Shown piece after piece: positions 36,168 through 48,547 of a stretch of 64,000 bases of DNA (position 1 is the first letter of the stretch; each line of letters opens with the position of its first letter). The notes under the pieces were generated by a model that saw nothing but the letters and a program-made list of their open reading frames with translations, had not been told where the DNA came from and ran no database searches. The stretch covers positions 1 through 64,000 of the forward strand of contig NZ_AUHR01000004.1 of NCBI RefSeq assembly GCF_000423285.1. The letters run 5' to 3'. The translations under genes were made by a program, and so were the position numbers. The DNA is from Laribacter hongkongensis DSM 14985 (GTDB lineage: Bacteria; Pseudomonadota; Gammaproteobacteria; Burkholderiales; Aquaspirillaceae).

Positions 36168-36626
36168 ATGGACCTTCGCAAACTGAAAAAACTCATCGAC
36201 CTTGTCGAGGAATCCGGCATTGCCGAACTGGAAGTCACTGAAGGGGAAGAAAAAGTCCGCATCACGCGCGTGCAGGCCGGTGGTACGGTCAATTACGCCG
36301 CGCCGATGATGCAGGCCGTTCCGGCTGCCGCGCCTGCCGCTGCACCGGTGGCGGCACCGGCGGCACCGGCTGCCGCGCCGGCAGTGGACAACAGCAAGGC
36401 GGTCAAGTCGCCGATGGTCGGCACGTTCTATCGTGCCTCCAGCCCGAGCGCCAAATCCTTTGTCGAGGTGGGCAGCCAGGTCAACGTCGGCGATACCCTG
36501 TGCATCATCGAGGCGATGAAGCTCATGAACGAGATCGAGTCGGACCGCGCCGGCGTGGTCAAGGCCGTTCTGGCGGAAAACGGCCAGCCGGTCGAATTCG
36601 GCGAACCCCTGTTCATCATCGAATAA
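36168..36626 (+). CDS. accB: Biotin carboxyl carrier protein of acetyl-CoA carboxylase
   Basis: A 152-residue BCCP. The N-terminal helical region is followed by an Ala/Pro linker (about 49-72), then the biotinyl domain with Lys118 in EAMKLMNE as biotin attachment site and the thumb-type segment near SSPSAKSF. It carries CO2 to acetyl-CoA to make malonyl-CoA for the fab cluster. accC follows after 141 bases containing a strong hairpin. Confidence 0.97.
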   Translation: MDLRKLKKLIDLVEESGIAELEVTEGEEKVRITRVQAGGTVNYAAPMMQAVPAAAPAAAPVAAPAAPAAAPAVDNSKAVKSPMVGTFYRASSPSAKSFVEVGSQVNVGDTLCIIEAMKLMNEIESDRAGVVKAVLAENGQPVEFGEPLFIIE

Positions 36627-36644
36627 ACGGCAGCGCAATCAGCG

Positions 36645-36691
36645 AGAGGGGAAGGCAGGGAGCAAACCCGTCCAGTGCCTTCCCTCTTCTG
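36645..36691 (+). terminator. Hairpin between accB and accC, possible attenuator
   Basis: AGAGGGGAAGGCA pairs with TGCCTTCCCTCT (one bulged base, 18-base loop), followed by TCTGTTT. It looks like a partial terminator or an RNA-stability element that could favour accB over accC. There is no perfect T run, so read-through is expected. Confidence 0.5.
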
Positions 36692-36767
36692 TTTCCGGCA
36701 CCCCGCCCACCAGCCTTGGCTGCCCGGGCCGCGTGTGCCGGACAATGCCTGCCGTGGAGGTTGCAAG

Positions 36768-38120
36768 ATGTTTGAAAAAATCCTTATCGCCAACCGTGGT
36801 GAAATCGCCCTGCGCATCCAGCGTGCCTGCCGTGAAATGGGCATCAAGACCGTGGTGGTGCACTCCGAGGCCGACCGCGAGGCCAAATACGTCAAGCTGG
36901 CGGATGAGTCGGTCTGTATCGGCCCGGCAGCGTCCAGCCTGTCGTACCTCAACGTGCCGGCCATCATTGCTGCCGCCGAAGTGACCGACTCGCAGGCCAT
37001 CCATCCGGGCTACGGCTTCCTGTCGGAAAACGCCGACTTTGCCGAGCGTGTCGAGCAATCCGGCTTCGTGTTCATCGGCCCGCGTGCCGAAACCATCCGC
37101 CTGATGGGCGACAAGGTGTCGGCCAAGCAGGCCATGATCGAGGCCGGCGTGCCGTGCGTACCGGGTTCCGGCGGCGCCCTGACGGATGATCCGGCCGAAA
37201 TCACCAAGATGGCACGGGAAATCGGCTATCCGGTGATCATCAAGGCCGCCGGTGGCGGTGGTGGCCGCGGCATGCGCGTAGTGCATTCCGAGGCGGCACT
37301 GATCAACTCGGTCAACATGACCAAGACCGAGGCGCAGGCAGCCTTCGGCAATCCGACCGTGTACATGGAAAAGTTCCTCGAGACACCGCGTCACGTGGAA
37401 ATCCAGATCCTGGCCGACGAATACGGCCACGCCATCTATCTGGGCGAGCGCGACTGCTCGATGCAGCGCCGCCACCAGAAAGTGATCGAGGAAGCGCCGG
37501 CTCCGGGCATTACCCAGAAGCAGCGCGACAAGGTTGGTCATGCCTGTGCCGAAGCCTGCCGCCGCATCGGCTACCGTGGTGCCGGTACGTTTGAATTCCT
37601 GTACGAGAACGGCGAGTTCTACTTCATCGAAATGAACACCCGCGTGCAGGTCGAACATCCGGTGACCGAGCTGATTAGCGGCGTGGACATCGTGCAGGAG
37701 CAGATCCGCATCGCTGCCGGTGAAAAGCTGCGCTACACGCAGAAGGACATCAAGCTGCACGGCCATGCCATCGAGTGCCGCATCAATGCCGAAGATCCGT
37801 TCACCTTCGTGCCGAGCCCGGGCAAGATCGACGGCTACCATCCGGCGGGCGGCCCTGGCATCCGTATTGATTCGCACATCTATCAGGGGTATACCGTCCC
37901 GCCTTATTACGACTCGATGGTGGGCAAGCTGATCGCTTACGGCGATACGCGCGAGCAGGCAATTGCCCGCATGCGCGTGGCCCTGTCCGAGATGGCCATC
38001 ACCGGGATCAAGACCAACATTCCGCTGCACCAGGAACTGATGATGGACGCCGCCTTCCACCGCGGCGGCACCAGCATCCACTATCTGGAGCACCGGCTCG
38101 CAGAACGCAAGAAAGGCTGA
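36768..38120 (+). CDS. accC: Biotin carboxylase subunit of acetyl-CoA carboxylase
   Basis: A 450-residue ATP-grasp enzyme that carboxylates the biotin of AccB. It starts [16 protein letters not shown] and contains the glycine-rich ATP loop [45 protein letters not shown] and [17 protein letters not shown] 36768 has GGAGG upstream. prmA begins two bases after its stop. Confidence 0.97.
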   Translation: MFEKILIANRGEIALRIQRACREMGIKTVVVHSEADREAKYVKLADESVCIGPAASSLSYLNVPAIIAAAEVTDSQAIHPGYGFLSENADFAERVEQSGFVFIGPRAETIRLMGDKVSAKQAMIEAGVPCVPGSGGALTDDPAEITKMAREIGYPVIIKAAGGGGGRGMRVVHSEAALINSVNMTKTEAQAAFGNPTVYMEKFLETPRHVEIQILADEYGHAIYLGERDCSMQRRHQKVIEEAPAPGITQKQRDKVGHACAEACRRIGYRGAGTFEFLYENGEFYFIEMNTRVQVEHPVTELISGVDIVQEQIRIAAGEKLRYTQKDIKLHGHAIECRINAEDPFTFVPSPGKIDGYHPAGGPGIRIDSHIYQGYTVPPYYDSMVGKLIAYGDTREQAIARMRVALSEMAITGIKTNIPLHQELMMDAAFHRGGTSIHYLEHRLAERKKG

Positions 38121-38121
38121 C

Positions 38122-39015
38122 ATGAGCTGGCAGCAAGTGGCGATCGACGCCGACAGTCGCATTGCCGAACGATTCGCCGACACCCTGATGGAACTGGGCG
38201 CCCTCTCCACCGCGATCGAGGACGCCGCTGCCGGCACCGAGTTCGAGCAGCCGATTTTCGGGGAGCCCGGCGAACCGGTCGACCGGCTGTGGGAACAAAG
38301 CCGCATCATCGTCCTGTTTGCCGCTGATGCCGATGTCGCCATGCTGATCGCTGCTGCTGCCGGTGAAGCGGGCATGCCGACACCGGTCTATACGGTCGAA
38401 GCGGTCGAGTCGCAGGACTGGGTGCGCCTGACGCAAAGCCAGTTTGACCCCATCCGCATTTCCGGCCGGCTGTGGATCACGCCGACCTGGCATGATGCTC
38501 CCGACGCCAGCGCCATCAATCTGGCACTGGATCCGGGTCTGGCCTTCGGTACCGGCAGCCATCCGACCACCCGCCTGTGCCTGCAATGGCTGGATGCGAA
38601 CATCCAGGGAGGGGAGAGCGTACTCGACTACGGGTGTGGCTCGGGCATCCTCGCCATTGCCGCCATCAAGCTCGGCGCCACCGACGTGACCGGCATCGAC
38701 ATTGACCCGCAGGCCGTGCAGGCCAGCCGTGACAATGCCGTGCAAAACCAGGTGACCGCCGCCTTCGGGCTGCCGGATGCGCTGGAAGACAGCCGGCAGT
38801 TCGACGTACTGGTCGCCAACATCCTTGCCAATCCGCTGCGCATGCTGGGCGACCTGCTGGCCTCGCATGTGCGTGCCGGCGGCCACATCGTGCTGTCGGG
38901 CATTCTGGAAGAACAGGCGCAGGAGCTGTCCGAGCTCTACTCTGCTTGGTTTGAAATGGATCCTCCGGTATTCGACGAAGGCTGGACCCGTCTTTCCGGT
39001 GTGCGCCGGGCCTGA
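38122..39015 (+). CDS. prmA: Ribosomal protein L11 methyltransferase
   Basis: A 297-residue SAM methyltransferase that trimethylates L11. It has the N-terminal recognition part (LMELGALSTAIED), the linker region ending LALDPGLAFGTGSHPTT, SAM motif VLDYGCGSGILAIAA, and DVLVANILANPLRML. It lies directly after accC, a common arrangement. Confidence 0.96.
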   Translation: MSWQQVAIDADSRIAERFADTLMELGALSTAIEDAAAGTEFEQPIFGEPGEPVDRLWEQSRIIVLFAADADVAMLIAAAAGEAGMPTPVYTVEAVESQDWVRLTQSQFDPIRISGRLWITPTWHDAPDASAINLALDPGLAFGTGSHPTTRLCLQWLDANIQGGESVLDYGCGSGILAIAAIKLGATDVTGIDIDPQAVQASRDNAVQNQVTAAFGLPDALEDSRQFDVLVANILANPLRMLGDLLASHVRAGGHIVLSGILEEQAQELSELYSAWFEMDPPVFDEGWTRLSGVRRA

Positions 39016-39038
39016 CCGCCGGAGCAGCAACAGCGTAC

Positions 39039-39066
39039 AATGCGCCGCATCTTGCGGCGCATTTGC
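39039..39066 (+). terminator. Terminator-like hairpin after prmA
   Basis: Ten-base-pair stem AATGCGCCGC/GCGGCGCATT with a five-base loop followed by TGC. The T run is short, so termination may be partial. Confidence 0.55.
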
Positions 39067-39126
39067 ATGAAGGGGTTTCCTGCATGCAAGTCCGTCCCGT
39101 CCAAACCCGCTTTGACACACTCTGCC

Positions 39127-40659
39127 ATGTACATTACGCAATGCCCCCACTGTGACACCCGTTTCCGTGTGCTGCCCGAGCATCTCGAAGTGGCTGGCGG
39201 GCAGGTGCGTTGCGGCCGCTGCCGCACGGTTTTCAATGCCCGCGAGCGGCTGGAGCAAGAGCCTGCTGCCAGTGCACCTCCCGCTCCGGTGACCGCCCGG
39301 GAAAAAGCCGTACCGGAAACCGTGGGCAGCATGGCTGCTGCCGTCGCGACGGCAGGTACTCCGGCTCCGCGGGTTGCACCACAGCCAGAGATGCGTACGG
39401 ATCCCGTCCCGGCTGAAGACGATGCGCCACCGGCCACCGAAGCCCAGCGGCTGGCCGCTGCCATGCGGCAGATGCAGGCCAGCGGACACTGGACGGAAAC
39501 CTCGCTGCGCGAAAGTGACCGGGAACTGGCTCCGGCAGACGAGCCGGACGGGCTCTCAGGTGAAGATTTCTCGCTGGATTTGCCGGACTTCAGTACCGGC
39601 GTAACGGCAACACCGGTTTCCGGCATGGCCGCAGAACAGCCGGCAGCCGCTCCTGATGCAAGCCCTGAGGTTGCATCCGAAGCCGAAGAGCAAGGCGATG
39701 TAGCATCGGAAACCACAGATGACCCGGTGACATCTTTCCGTTCGTCGGCGACACCGGAGGCCGTAGAAGCCGATGAAGCCTTTGACCAGTCCGAAGAGAA
39801 CAGGCCGGAACCTGTTGCAGTGACACCGGAGCCGGCCCCCGATGCCGACTTTGCCAGCCTGCTGGCCGGGTTGACCGGTCAGCCGGCCGGATCGCCTGCC
39901 GGCCAGCCCGCTGATGACAAGCCGGCGACAGACGACAGCCTGCCGCGCTTCAGTGCGCTGGCTGATGACGACGATGAAGATGTCGCCGTCAGCCTGTCGG
40001 GGGATCATCGCCGGCGCGAACCACAACTGAATGCCGGTCCGGAAGAGACCCCGCTGGGTGCCGCTGCCGCCACGGAGGCGGCAGATGCCCTGTTTGCCGG
40101 GCCGAGGACGAGTGACGGGCCGGCTCCTGAGACCATCGAGCCGTCGCCGCCTGTGCCCCGGGATGAGGCTGCGCCGGGCAAACCGCGCACCCTGTTGTGG
40201 GCCGGGCTGTCCCTGGCGGCATCGCTGGCGCTGGCCGGGCAACTGGCCTACCTCTACCGGGCCGAAATCGCCCGCGAAGTTCCTGGTACCCGGGCACCGC
40301 TTGAAGCCGTCTGTTCATTGATGGGGTGCAGCGTGCCACTGCCGCAGGATGCTGCCATGCTGCGTACCGAGTGGTCGGAGATGCGCTATGTGCCTGATCA
40401 GCCGCAACTGGTGCAGCTGGCGGCCACGGTGCAGAACCACGCACGTTACAACATGGTGTGGCCGTCGATGCAGCTGGTACTGAAAGACGCGAAGGACCAT
40501 GTGCTGGCCAAGAAGGTTTTTGCACCGGCCGAGTGGCTGCCTGCCGATATGGCCAAAACTGCCGTTTTTCCGGCTGGCGGCAAGGTGAAGCTGCAAATGC
40601 AGATCGCCCTGACCGACATCCGTTCCCAGGGCTACAGCATCAGCTGGTTTTACCCCTGA
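39127..40659 (+). CDS. Zinc-ribbon and DUF3426 membrane protein
   Basis: A 510-residue protein. It opens with an MJ0042-type zinc ribbon (C6, C9, C29, C32 in CPHC and CGRC). A long acidic, Ala/Pro-rich low-complexity region follows (about 45-350). One membrane segment lies at about 358-380 (LLWAGLSLAASLALAGQLAYL), and the C-terminal DUF3426 domain has VQNHARYNMVWPSMQLVLKD and VFAPAEWLP. The topology suggests a cytoplasmic ribbon and a periplasmic C-domain. The family commonly follows prmA; its role is unknown. Confidence 0.86.
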   Translation: MYITQCPHCDTRFRVLPEHLEVAGGQVRCGRCRTVFNARERLEQEPAASAPPAPVTAREKAVPETVGSMAAAVATAGTPAPRVAPQPEMRTDPVPAEDDAPPATEAQRLAAAMRQMQASGHWTETSLRESDRELAPADEPDGLSGEDFSLDLPDFSTGVTATPVSGMAAEQPAAAPDASPEVASEAEEQGDVASETTDDPVTSFRSSATPEAVEADEAFDQSEENRPEPVAVTPEPAPDADFASLLAGLTGQPAGSPAGQPADDKPATDDSLPRFSALADDDDEDVAVSLSGDHRRREPQLNAGPEETPLGAAAATEAADALFAGPRTSDGPAPETIEPSPPVPRDEAAPGKPRTLLWAGLSLAASLALAGQLAYLYRAEIAREVPGTRAPLEAVCSLMGCSVPLPQDAAMLRTEWSEMRYVPDQPQLVQLAATVQNHARYNMVWPSMQLVLKDAKDHVLAKKVFAPAEWLPADMAKTAVFPAGGKVKLQMQIALTDIRSQGYSISWFYP

Positions 40660-40744
40660 TCCAGGAAGGCGGTTGCACTGGTACCGGTCCGGACGTTTTA
40701 GCGCCGGACCGCGCCAAATGTGCAGGATGTTTGCATTAACCGGG

Positions 40745-40773
40745 TATTTTAAGAATGTTTGAAGGTTAAAATA
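40745..40773. promoter_or_regulatory. Inverted repeat upstream of the NIT-domain chemoreceptor
   Basis: TATTTTAA and TTAAAATA form a perfect eight-base inverted repeat around 13 bases, about 67 bases before the receptor start. The spacing and A/T content suit an operator for a dimeric regulator; no known family consensus is matched with confidence. Confidence 0.45.
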
Positions 40774-40839
40774 GCGCTCCATGTCCGTGCCGAGCATGAA
40801 GGTGCGTGACGTTCCCTGATCCAGACCACAGGTTGCTCC

Positions 40840-42822
40840 ATGATCAATCTTTCGATTCGTGCCCGTCTGCTGCTGCTTGTAGCCTTTCCGGTCGTCCTGC
40901 TGCTGATCTACATCGGCATCGACTTGCGGGAAAACTACCGTTTGATGCATGAAATGGAAGAAACCGCGGTGCTGACCGGATTTTCCAGTGTTTCCAATGA
41001 TCTCGTGCACTCGCTCCAGGCCGAGCGGGGCCGCTCGGTGGGCTGGCTCAATGGTCATGCAGACCGCAAGCCGATCGAAGACACCCGGGCCGATACTGAT
41101 CGTGCCCAAGCGGCACTGAATGATTTCATCCGGACGGCTGAACTGCCGGCGGCCATCCGCAGCGATCTGGGGTCATTGCAAAACGACCTGGCGACACTGG
41201 CCGCCCTGCGCCAGTCGGTCGACGACAAGTCGATTTCGCCGGCTGATTCACTGGCCCGTTATACCAAGGCCATCGACGGCCTGTTCCGTTTCGTGACCGT
41301 ACTCCAGCAGAACAGCAGCGACCCGGTGCTGGCTCGCGACGTGTCGGCGATGCTCGGCCTGCTGTGCCAGAAGGAGTTTGCCGGGCGCGAACGCGCCATG
41401 ATCAACGGAGCGCTGGCTGCCGGTTCGTTTGCTCCCGGCTCGCGTGACCGCGCGATGCTGGGACTGGGCCAGCAACAGGCCTGCCAGTCGCAGTTCGAGC
41501 GTTTCGCCGAGTCGTTCATGGTCGAGGCCTACACAATGATCCGTACTACGCCCGAATACAGCGGCAGCATCGGGTTGCGCGAGCGCATCCTGGCGCCTGA
41601 TGCCGACCTGGCTGCCCTGGGCATTCCGGCTGCCGAGTGGTTCCGCCAGTCATCGCTGCATATCGACGCCATCAAGGGCATGCTGGATACCGTGGCTCTG
41701 ACCCTCCAGGCCAAGGTGGCCCAGCGAGTGGAGGAAACCCGTACCCACCTGCTGATCGGAACCGGCATCGCGCTGGGCCTGCTGGTAGTGCTGGCCGTGC
41801 TCCTGACCATGACACTGCGCAGCATCCTGAGTCCGATCCGTCGCCTGCAACAGCTGATGGACCGCATGAGCGACACGTTTGACCTGTCTGCCCGTGCCAA
41901 TATCCGCGGCACGCACGAAGTGGCCCGCATGGCGAGATCCTTTGACCGGCTGGTCGATGCCTTCGAGCAGGCAGTCGGCGACGTGGAAAACAACGCCCGC
42001 TTCCTCTCCGGGGCTGCCGGACAGCTGGCGCAGATCAGCCAGCAGGCCAGCCAGGCCAGCAGTGCGCAAACCGAATCGTCCTGCCAGATCGCTGCGGCGA
42101 CCGAAGAGATGAGTACCGGCATCGCCTGTGTGGTCGACAATGCCAAGGCCAGCGAAAGCAACGCCCAGGCTGCCCGCGAGATGGCCGAACGTGGCGTGAG
42201 CAGCATGGCCCATACCGCCGAGGAAATCCGCCGGACGGCAGACCAGGTGAAGGACACGGCAGTCCTGATCGATACCCTGCACGAACGCTCGCAGGCCATC
42301 AGCCAGATCATCGTGGCGATCCGCGACATTGCCGACCAGACCAACCTGCTGGCCCTGAACGCAGCCATCGAGGCGGCCCGGGCCGGCGAACAGGGGCGCG
42401 GCTTTGCCGTGGTGGCCGATGAAGTCCGCAAGCTGGCCGAGCGCACCTCGTCGGCCACGCTGGAAATCACCAGCCTGATCGGTGCCATCCGCTCCGATAC
42501 CGACCGTGTGGCAGCCGGCATGGGAGATGCCAGCCGGCAGATGCACCAGGGGCTTGAGCTCCTGGGCGAGTCGAGTGCTGCGCTGGCCCGCATCCGCGAA
42601 ACGGCCGAAGAAACCCTGGCGAAAAACAGTGAAATCAGCATGGCGATGCAGGAACAGAGCCACACCAGCAATGATGTGGCCGGCAATATCCAGCGCATTG
42701 CCGAGCAGAACGAGCAGACCAGCCGGCTGGTGGCCGAGTCGGCCGAAATCGCCGGTTCGCTCAGTCAGACCGCCAGTCAGCTGGAGGCGCTGGTCGGACG
42801 CTTTCGCATCACTCGTGGCTGA
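40840..42822 (+). CDS. Methyl-accepting chemotaxis protein with NIT (nitrate/nitrite-sensing-type) domain
   Basis: A 660-residue chemoreceptor. The first membrane segment is at about 8-28, then a large periplasmic helical domain with [18 protein letters not shown], the signature of the NIT domain, and [20 protein letters not shown], its second conserved part. The second membrane segment is near 300-328, followed by a HAMP domain ([19 protein letters not shown]) and the signalling tip [19 protein letters not shown]. It lacks a C-terminal CheR pentapeptide. NIT domains sense nitrate or nitrite in characterised examples; the ligand here is inferred only. Confidence 0.88.
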   Translation: MINLSIRARLLLLVAFPVVLLLIYIGIDLRENYRLMHEMEETAVLTGFSSVSNDLVHSLQAERGRSVGWLNGHADRKPIEDTRADTDRAQAALNDFIRTAELPAAIRSDLGSLQNDLATLAALRQSVDDKSISPADSLARYTKAIDGLFRFVTVLQQNSSDPVLARDVSAMLGLLCQKEFAGRERAMINGALAAGSFAPGSRDRAMLGLGQQQACQSQFERFAESFMVEAYTMIRTTPEYSGSIGLRERILAPDADLAALGIPAAEWFRQSSLHIDAIKGMLDTVALTLQAKVAQRVEETRTHLLIGTGIALGLLVVLAVLLTMTLRSILSPIRRLQQLMDRMSDTFDLSARANIRGTHEVARMARSFDRLVDAFEQAVGDVENNARFLSGAAGQLAQISQQASQASSAQTESSCQIAAATEEMSTGIACVVDNAKASESNAQAAREMAERGVSSMAHTAEEIRRTADQVKDTAVLIDTLHERSQAISQIIVAIRDIADQTNLLALNAAIEAARAGEQGRGFAVVADEVRKLAERTSSATLEITSLIGAIRSDTDRVAAGMGDASRQMHQGLELLGESSAALARIRETAEETLAKNSEISMAMQEQSHTSNDVAGNIQRIAEQNEQTSRLVAESAEIAGSLSQTASQLEALVGRFRITRG

Positions 42823-42911
42823 GTAAGGGGCACGTCCGGCACCGTGCGTTTGCCGCACTGGAAACAGTGTGAAAAAATTGAGCCAACTCAACGAATTTTG
42901 GTTGCACAGCC

Positions 42912-43442
42912 ATGCTGGATCGGGACGGTTATCGCCCCAATGTCGGAATCATCATCTGCAATACCAGGAATCAGGTGTTCTGGGGCAAGCGGGTGCGCGA
43001 GCACTCGTGGCAGTTTCCGCAGGGGGGCATCAAGCCGGGCGAAAGCCCGGAAGCCGCAATGTATCGCGAGCTGATGGAAGAGGTGGGGCTGAGTCCCCAC
43101 CATGTCAAAATCATCGGCCGGACGCGTGACTGGCTGCGTTACGACGTGCCGACCCACTGGGTCCGCCGCGAATGGCGCGGCAGTTACCGCGGGCAGAAAC
43201 AGATCTGGTTCCTGCTGCGCCTGACCGGCCGTGACAGTGATGTCTGCCTGCGGGCTACCCATCACCCCGAGTTCGACGGCTGGCGCTGGAGCGATTACTG
43301 GTCGCCCATCGAGCATGTCATCGACTTCAAGCGCAACGTGTACGAAATGGCGCTGACCGAACTGTCGCGTTACCTGCGTGGACTCGAATCGCGCCAGGCC
43401 AGCGATGCCGGAGCGGTGCAGCCTGATGGCGCGCCTCTCTGA
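42912..43442 (+). CDS. rppH: RNA pyrophosphohydrolase
   Basis: A 176-residue Nudix hydrolase that removes pyrophosphate from RNA 5' ends and starts mRNA decay. The Nudix box is [20 protein letters not shown] followed by VGL. It starts [17 protein letters not shown], and SWQFPQGG and [11 protein letters not shown] are typical of RppH. The next gene overlaps its 3' end. Confidence 0.96.
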   Translation: MLDRDGYRPNVGIIICNTRNQVFWGKRVREHSWQFPQGGIKPGESPEAAMYRELMEEVGLSPHHVKIIGRTRDWLRYDVPTHWVRREWRGSYRGQKQIWFLLRLTGRDSDVCLRATHHPEFDGWRWSDYWSPIEHVIDFKRNVYEMALTELSRYLRGLESRQASDAGAVQPDGAPL

Positions 43443-44064
43443 ACGTGCCTTGCCGGCATCATCTCCGCAGCCGCGCCTGGTATCACTCCTTGTGTGGGGG
43501 CTGGTGCCGGGCGTGCTGCTGTGGTCCGGTGTGTCGCCTCATGACCGGCTGACCTGGTGGCTGGAAGTCCTGCCGGTCCTGGTGGGGCTGCCCTTGCTGG
43601 CGTGGTGTCACCGCCATTTTCCGCTGACTCCGCTGGTGCAGGCAGCCATTGCCCTGCACATGCTGGTGTTGCTGTACGGCGGACACTACACCTACGCCCT
43701 GACCCCGGCCGGTGACTGGTTACAGTCATGGCTCGGGCTGTCCCGCAACCCGTTTGACCGCATCGGTCACCTGATGCAGGGGGCCGTGCCGGCGCTGGTT
43801 GCCCGCGAAATCCTGCTGCGCCGCACAGCCCTGACACCAGGTGGATGGCTGACGTTTCTGGTCATCTCGGTGTGCCTGGCCATCAGTGCCGGCTACGAAC
43901 TGATAGAATTCGCCGCCGCCCGGCTTCTGGGGCAGGGGGCCGACCAGTTTCTCGCCATGCAGGGCGATGTCTGGGATACCCAGTGGGACATGCTGTGCGC
44001 CCTGATTGGCGCATCGGTGTCGCTGCTCCTGTTTTCCCGCTGGCATGACCGCCAGCTCGCCTGA
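43426..44064 (+). CDS. DUF2238 (YjdF-like) membrane protein
   Basis: A 212-residue protein with six or so hydrophobic segments. The DUF2238 hallmarks [12 protein letters not shown] and [12 protein letters not shown] are present, as is [18 protein letters not shown] and [20 protein letters not shown] 43426 lies inside the rppH end. Function is unknown. It precedes parE by 13 bases. Confidence 0.85.
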   Translation: MARLSERALPASSPQPRLVSLLVWGLVPGVLLWSGVSPHDRLTWWLEVLPVLVGLPLLAWCHRHFPLTPLVQAAIALHMLVLLYGGHYTYALTPAGDWLQSWLGLSRNPFDRIGHLMQGAVPALVAREILLRRTALTPGGWLTFLVISVCLAISAGYELIEFAAARLLGQGADQFLAMQGDVWDTQWDMLCALIGASVSLLLFSRWHDRQLA

Positions 44065-44077
44065 CTGAACATTCCCA

Positions 44078-46048
<1,971 letters not shown>

Positions 46049-46123
46049 GCCGGCGTATAATCGGTTTTTTTGCCGGGCGGGGGCCAGCGGTCCCCGCTCC
46101 TGTTTTGTGGAGCCAGAGCAACG

Positions 46124-47401
46124 ATGTCCGAGAGAAATGTGATTCAGGAACTGGAGGCCCGCGGCCTCATCGCGCAACAGACCGATTCCGGGGCGCTGCA
46201 AAAGCTGCTGGAAAGCGAAAGCGTGACCCTGTATTGCGGCTTCGATCCGACGGCGGACAGCCTGCATCTGGGCCATCTGGTGCCGCTTTTGATGCTGCGT
46301 CGCTTCCAGGAAGCCGGCCACCGCCCGATCGCACTGGTCGGTGGAGCCACCGGCATGATCGGCGACCCGAGCTTCAAGGCCGCCGAGCGCAAGCTCAACA
46401 CCCCGGACGTGATTGCCGGCTGGGTGGACAAGATCCGTCGCCAGCTGTCGCCGTTCCTGTCGTTCGAGGGCGACAACGCCGCCGTAATGGCCAACAACTA
46501 CGACTGGTTCGGCCAGATGAACGTGCTGGAATTCCTGCGCGACATCGGCAAGCACTTCTCGGTCAACGCCATGATCAAGAAAGAGTCGGTGCAGCAGCGC
46601 ATCAGCCGCGAAGACCAGGGCATCTCGTTCACCGAGTTTTCCTACAGCCTGTTGCAAGGCAATGACTTTGCCGAGCTCAACCGCCGTTTCGGCTGCAAGC
46701 TGCAGATCGGTGGCTCCGACCAGTGGGGCAACATCACTGCCGGCATCGACCTTACCCGTCGCCTGAACCAGCAGCAGGTCTTCGGTCTGACCGTGCCGCT
46801 GATCACCAATTCCGACGGCACCAAGTTCGGCAAGAGCGAAGGCAATGCGGTGTGGCTGGATCCGCAGAAGTGCTCGCCCTACAAGTTCTACCAGTTCTGG
46901 CTGGGCGTGGCCGATGCCGATGTGTACCGCTTCCTGCGCTACTTCACTTTCCTGTCGATCGAGCAGATCGATGCCATCGAGGCTGCCGACAAGACCAGCG
47001 GCACCAGGCCGCAGGCGCAGCGCATCCTGGCCGAAGAAGCCACCCGCCTGGTGCACGGTGACGAGGCGCTGAAAGCTGCCCAGCGCATTACCGAGAGCCT
47101 GTTCTCCAACGACCTGTCGGCGCTGACGGCCGAGGATCTGGCCCAGCTGGCGCTGGATGGCCTGCCGGTGCTGGACATGGCCGGGCAGGGAGACGGCCTG
47201 ATTGATGCCTTGGCTGCCAGCGGGCTGGCCAAGTCGAAAAGCGAGGCGCGTACATTCATCCAGAGCGGTGCGGTCAGCATCAACGGCATCAAGGCTGAAG
47301 GGCTGGATTACTGCCTGACCGGGGATGACCGCCTGTTTGGCCGGTATACGCTCCTGAAGCGTGGCAAGAAGCTGTACGCCCTGCTGGTGTGGCCGGCCTG
47401 A
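46124..47401 (+). CDS. tyrS: Tyrosyl-tRNA synthetase
   Basis: A 425-residue class I synthetase. It has [16 protein letters not shown] (HIGH-type motif), the tRNA/tyrosine region [13 protein letters not shown], the KMSKS-type loop TKFGKSEG, and a C-terminal S4 domain ([19 protein letters not shown]). ATG 46124 has GGAG upstream. A consensus TATAAT lies at 46056-46061 in the gap after parE, suggesting its own promoter, although no good -35 box is seen. Confidence 0.97.
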   Translation: MSERNVIQELEARGLIAQQTDSGALQKLLESESVTLYCGFDPTADSLHLGHLVPLLMLRRFQEAGHRPIALVGGATGMIGDPSFKAAERKLNTPDVIAGWVDKIRRQLSPFLSFEGDNAAVMANNYDWFGQMNVLEFLRDIGKHFSVNAMIKKESVQQRISREDQGISFTEFSYSLLQGNDFAELNRRFGCKLQIGGSDQWGNITAGIDLTRRLNQQQVFGLTVPLITNSDGTKFGKSEGNAVWLDPQKCSPYKFYQFWLGVADADVYRFLRYFTFLSIEQIDAIEAADKTSGTRPQAQRILAEEATRLVHGDEALKAAQRITESLFSNDLSALTAEDLAQLALDGLPVLDMAGQGDGLIDALAASGLAKSKSEARTFIQSGAVSINGIKAEGLDYCLTGDDRLFGRYTLLKRGKKLYALLVWPA

Positions 47402-47428
47402 CCGGAAAAGCGGCCCCTTGAAGCAATG

Positions 47429-47454
47429 ACGGCGACCCTCAGGGGTCGCCGTTT
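47429..47454 (+). terminator. Terminator after tyrS
   Basis: Ten-base-pair stem ACGGCGACCC/GGGTCGCCGT with a four-base loop followed by TT. It lies between the convergent tyrS and cysB. Confidence 0.7.
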
Positions 47455-47476
47455 GCATGTCTGGCGTCTGTCCGGG

Positions 47477-48415
47477 TCAGTCCTCATCGTCCTGGTTGGC
47501 CAGGGCCTGTTCGACCACCGGGCGGGTCAGGTGCGGGGCAAACTGCTCGATGAAGTGATAGGCATAGCCGCGCAGGTATACGTCGCGCCGCACGCCGATA
47601 CGGGTGGTGGAGGGGCGGAACAGGTGTTCGGCGTGGATCAGGTCGAGCTGGGTGTCGCGGTCTGGCTCGTAGGCCATGGTGGCGATGATGCCGATGCCCA
47701 GACCGAGGGCGACATAGGTCTTGATCACGTCGGTGTCGATGGCGGTGAGCACGAAGTTCGGCTCCAGCCCGGCCTCTTCGAACGCGCTGTTGATCTTGTT
47801 GCGGCCGGCAAAGGCAAAGTCATAGGTAATGATCGGCCAGGCAGCGATGTCTGCCAGCGTGATCGGGCGGTCCAGTCCGGTGAGCGGATGGTCCAGCGGC
47901 ACCACCACGCTGCGGTTCCACTGGTAGCAGTCCAGCGCCACCAGCTCGTCAAACAGGGTGATGCCCTCGGTGGCGATGGCGAAATCGGCCTCGCCGGCCA
48001 CCACCATTTCGCAGATCTGTACCGGGCTGCCCTGCTTGATGCGCAGGGTGACTTCCGGATAACGCTGGCGGAAGGCCTTGACGGCCACTGGCAGGGCATA
48101 GCGCGCCTGCGTATGCGTGGTGGCGATGGTCAGTTCGCCCTCTTCCTCGCGGGCGAATTCTTCGCCCACCCGCTTGAGGTTCCGGGCTTCACGCAGGATG
48201 GTGCTGGCGATGTCCAGTACCTGTCTGCCCGGCTCGCTGACGGCCACCATGCGCTTGCCGTTGCGGATGAACACCTGCACGCCCAGTTCGTCCTCGAGCA
48301 GCCGGATCTGCTTGGAGATGCCCGGTTGCGAGGTGTGCAGTTTTTCGGCGGCTTCGGACACGTTCAGTCCCTGGCGGGCCACTTCGACCAGATAGCGCAG
48401 TTGTTGCAGTTTCAT
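47477..48415 (-). CDS. cysB: LysR-type regulator CysB
   Basis: A 312-residue LysR regulator. The N-terminal winged helix (QLRYLVEVARQGLNVSEAAE, TSQPGISKQIRLLEDELG) is that of CysB/Cbl, and the effector domain contains TTHTQARYALP and YDFAFAGRNKI, both CysB features. It activates sulfate assimilation genes when N-acetylserine is present. It is divergent from cysH-cysI; a symmetric A/T-rich repeat between them is a likely binding site. Confidence 0.93.
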   Translation of the reverse strand: MKLQQLRYLVEVARQGLNVSEAAEKLHTSQPGISKQIRLLEDELGVQVFIRNGKRMVAVSEPGRQVLDIASTILREARNLKRVGEEFAREEEGELTIATTHTQARYALPVAVKAFRQRYPEVTLRIKQGSPVQICEMVVAGEADFAIATEGITLFDELVALDCYQWNRSVVVPLDHPLTGLDRPITLADIAAWPIITYDFAFAGRNKINSAFEEAGLEPNFVLTAIDTDVIKTYVALGLGIGIIATMAYEPDRDTQLDLIHAEHLFRPSTTRIGVRRDVYLRGYAYHFIEQFAPHLTRPVVEQALANQDDED

Positions 48416-48440
48416 AGGATCGGTACGGGTATCGGAATCA

Positions 48441-48465
48441 GTTAAATAACTGAAGGTGATTTAAC
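48441..48465. promoter_or_regulatory. Candidate CysB operator between cysB and cysH
   Basis: GTTAAAT-N11-ATTTAAC is a perfect seven-base inverted repeat containing the T-N11-A pattern of LysR-type sites. It begins 26 bases from the cysB start codon, where autoregulatory sites lie, and could also serve the cysH promoter. Confidence 0.6.
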
Positions 48466-48547
48466 TCTAACACAATCTTATTTTGTTGTTCTAAGGATGG
48501 CTGGGTAGCATGCTGTGAAATGTCATGAATGACTGAGAGGACGAGCC

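Noticed and set aside
40680-40715. GGTCCGG/CCGGACC hairpin as terminator after the DUF3426 gene
   Set aside because: The stem is short with an 11-base loop and no T run follows, so it was not listed as a terminator.
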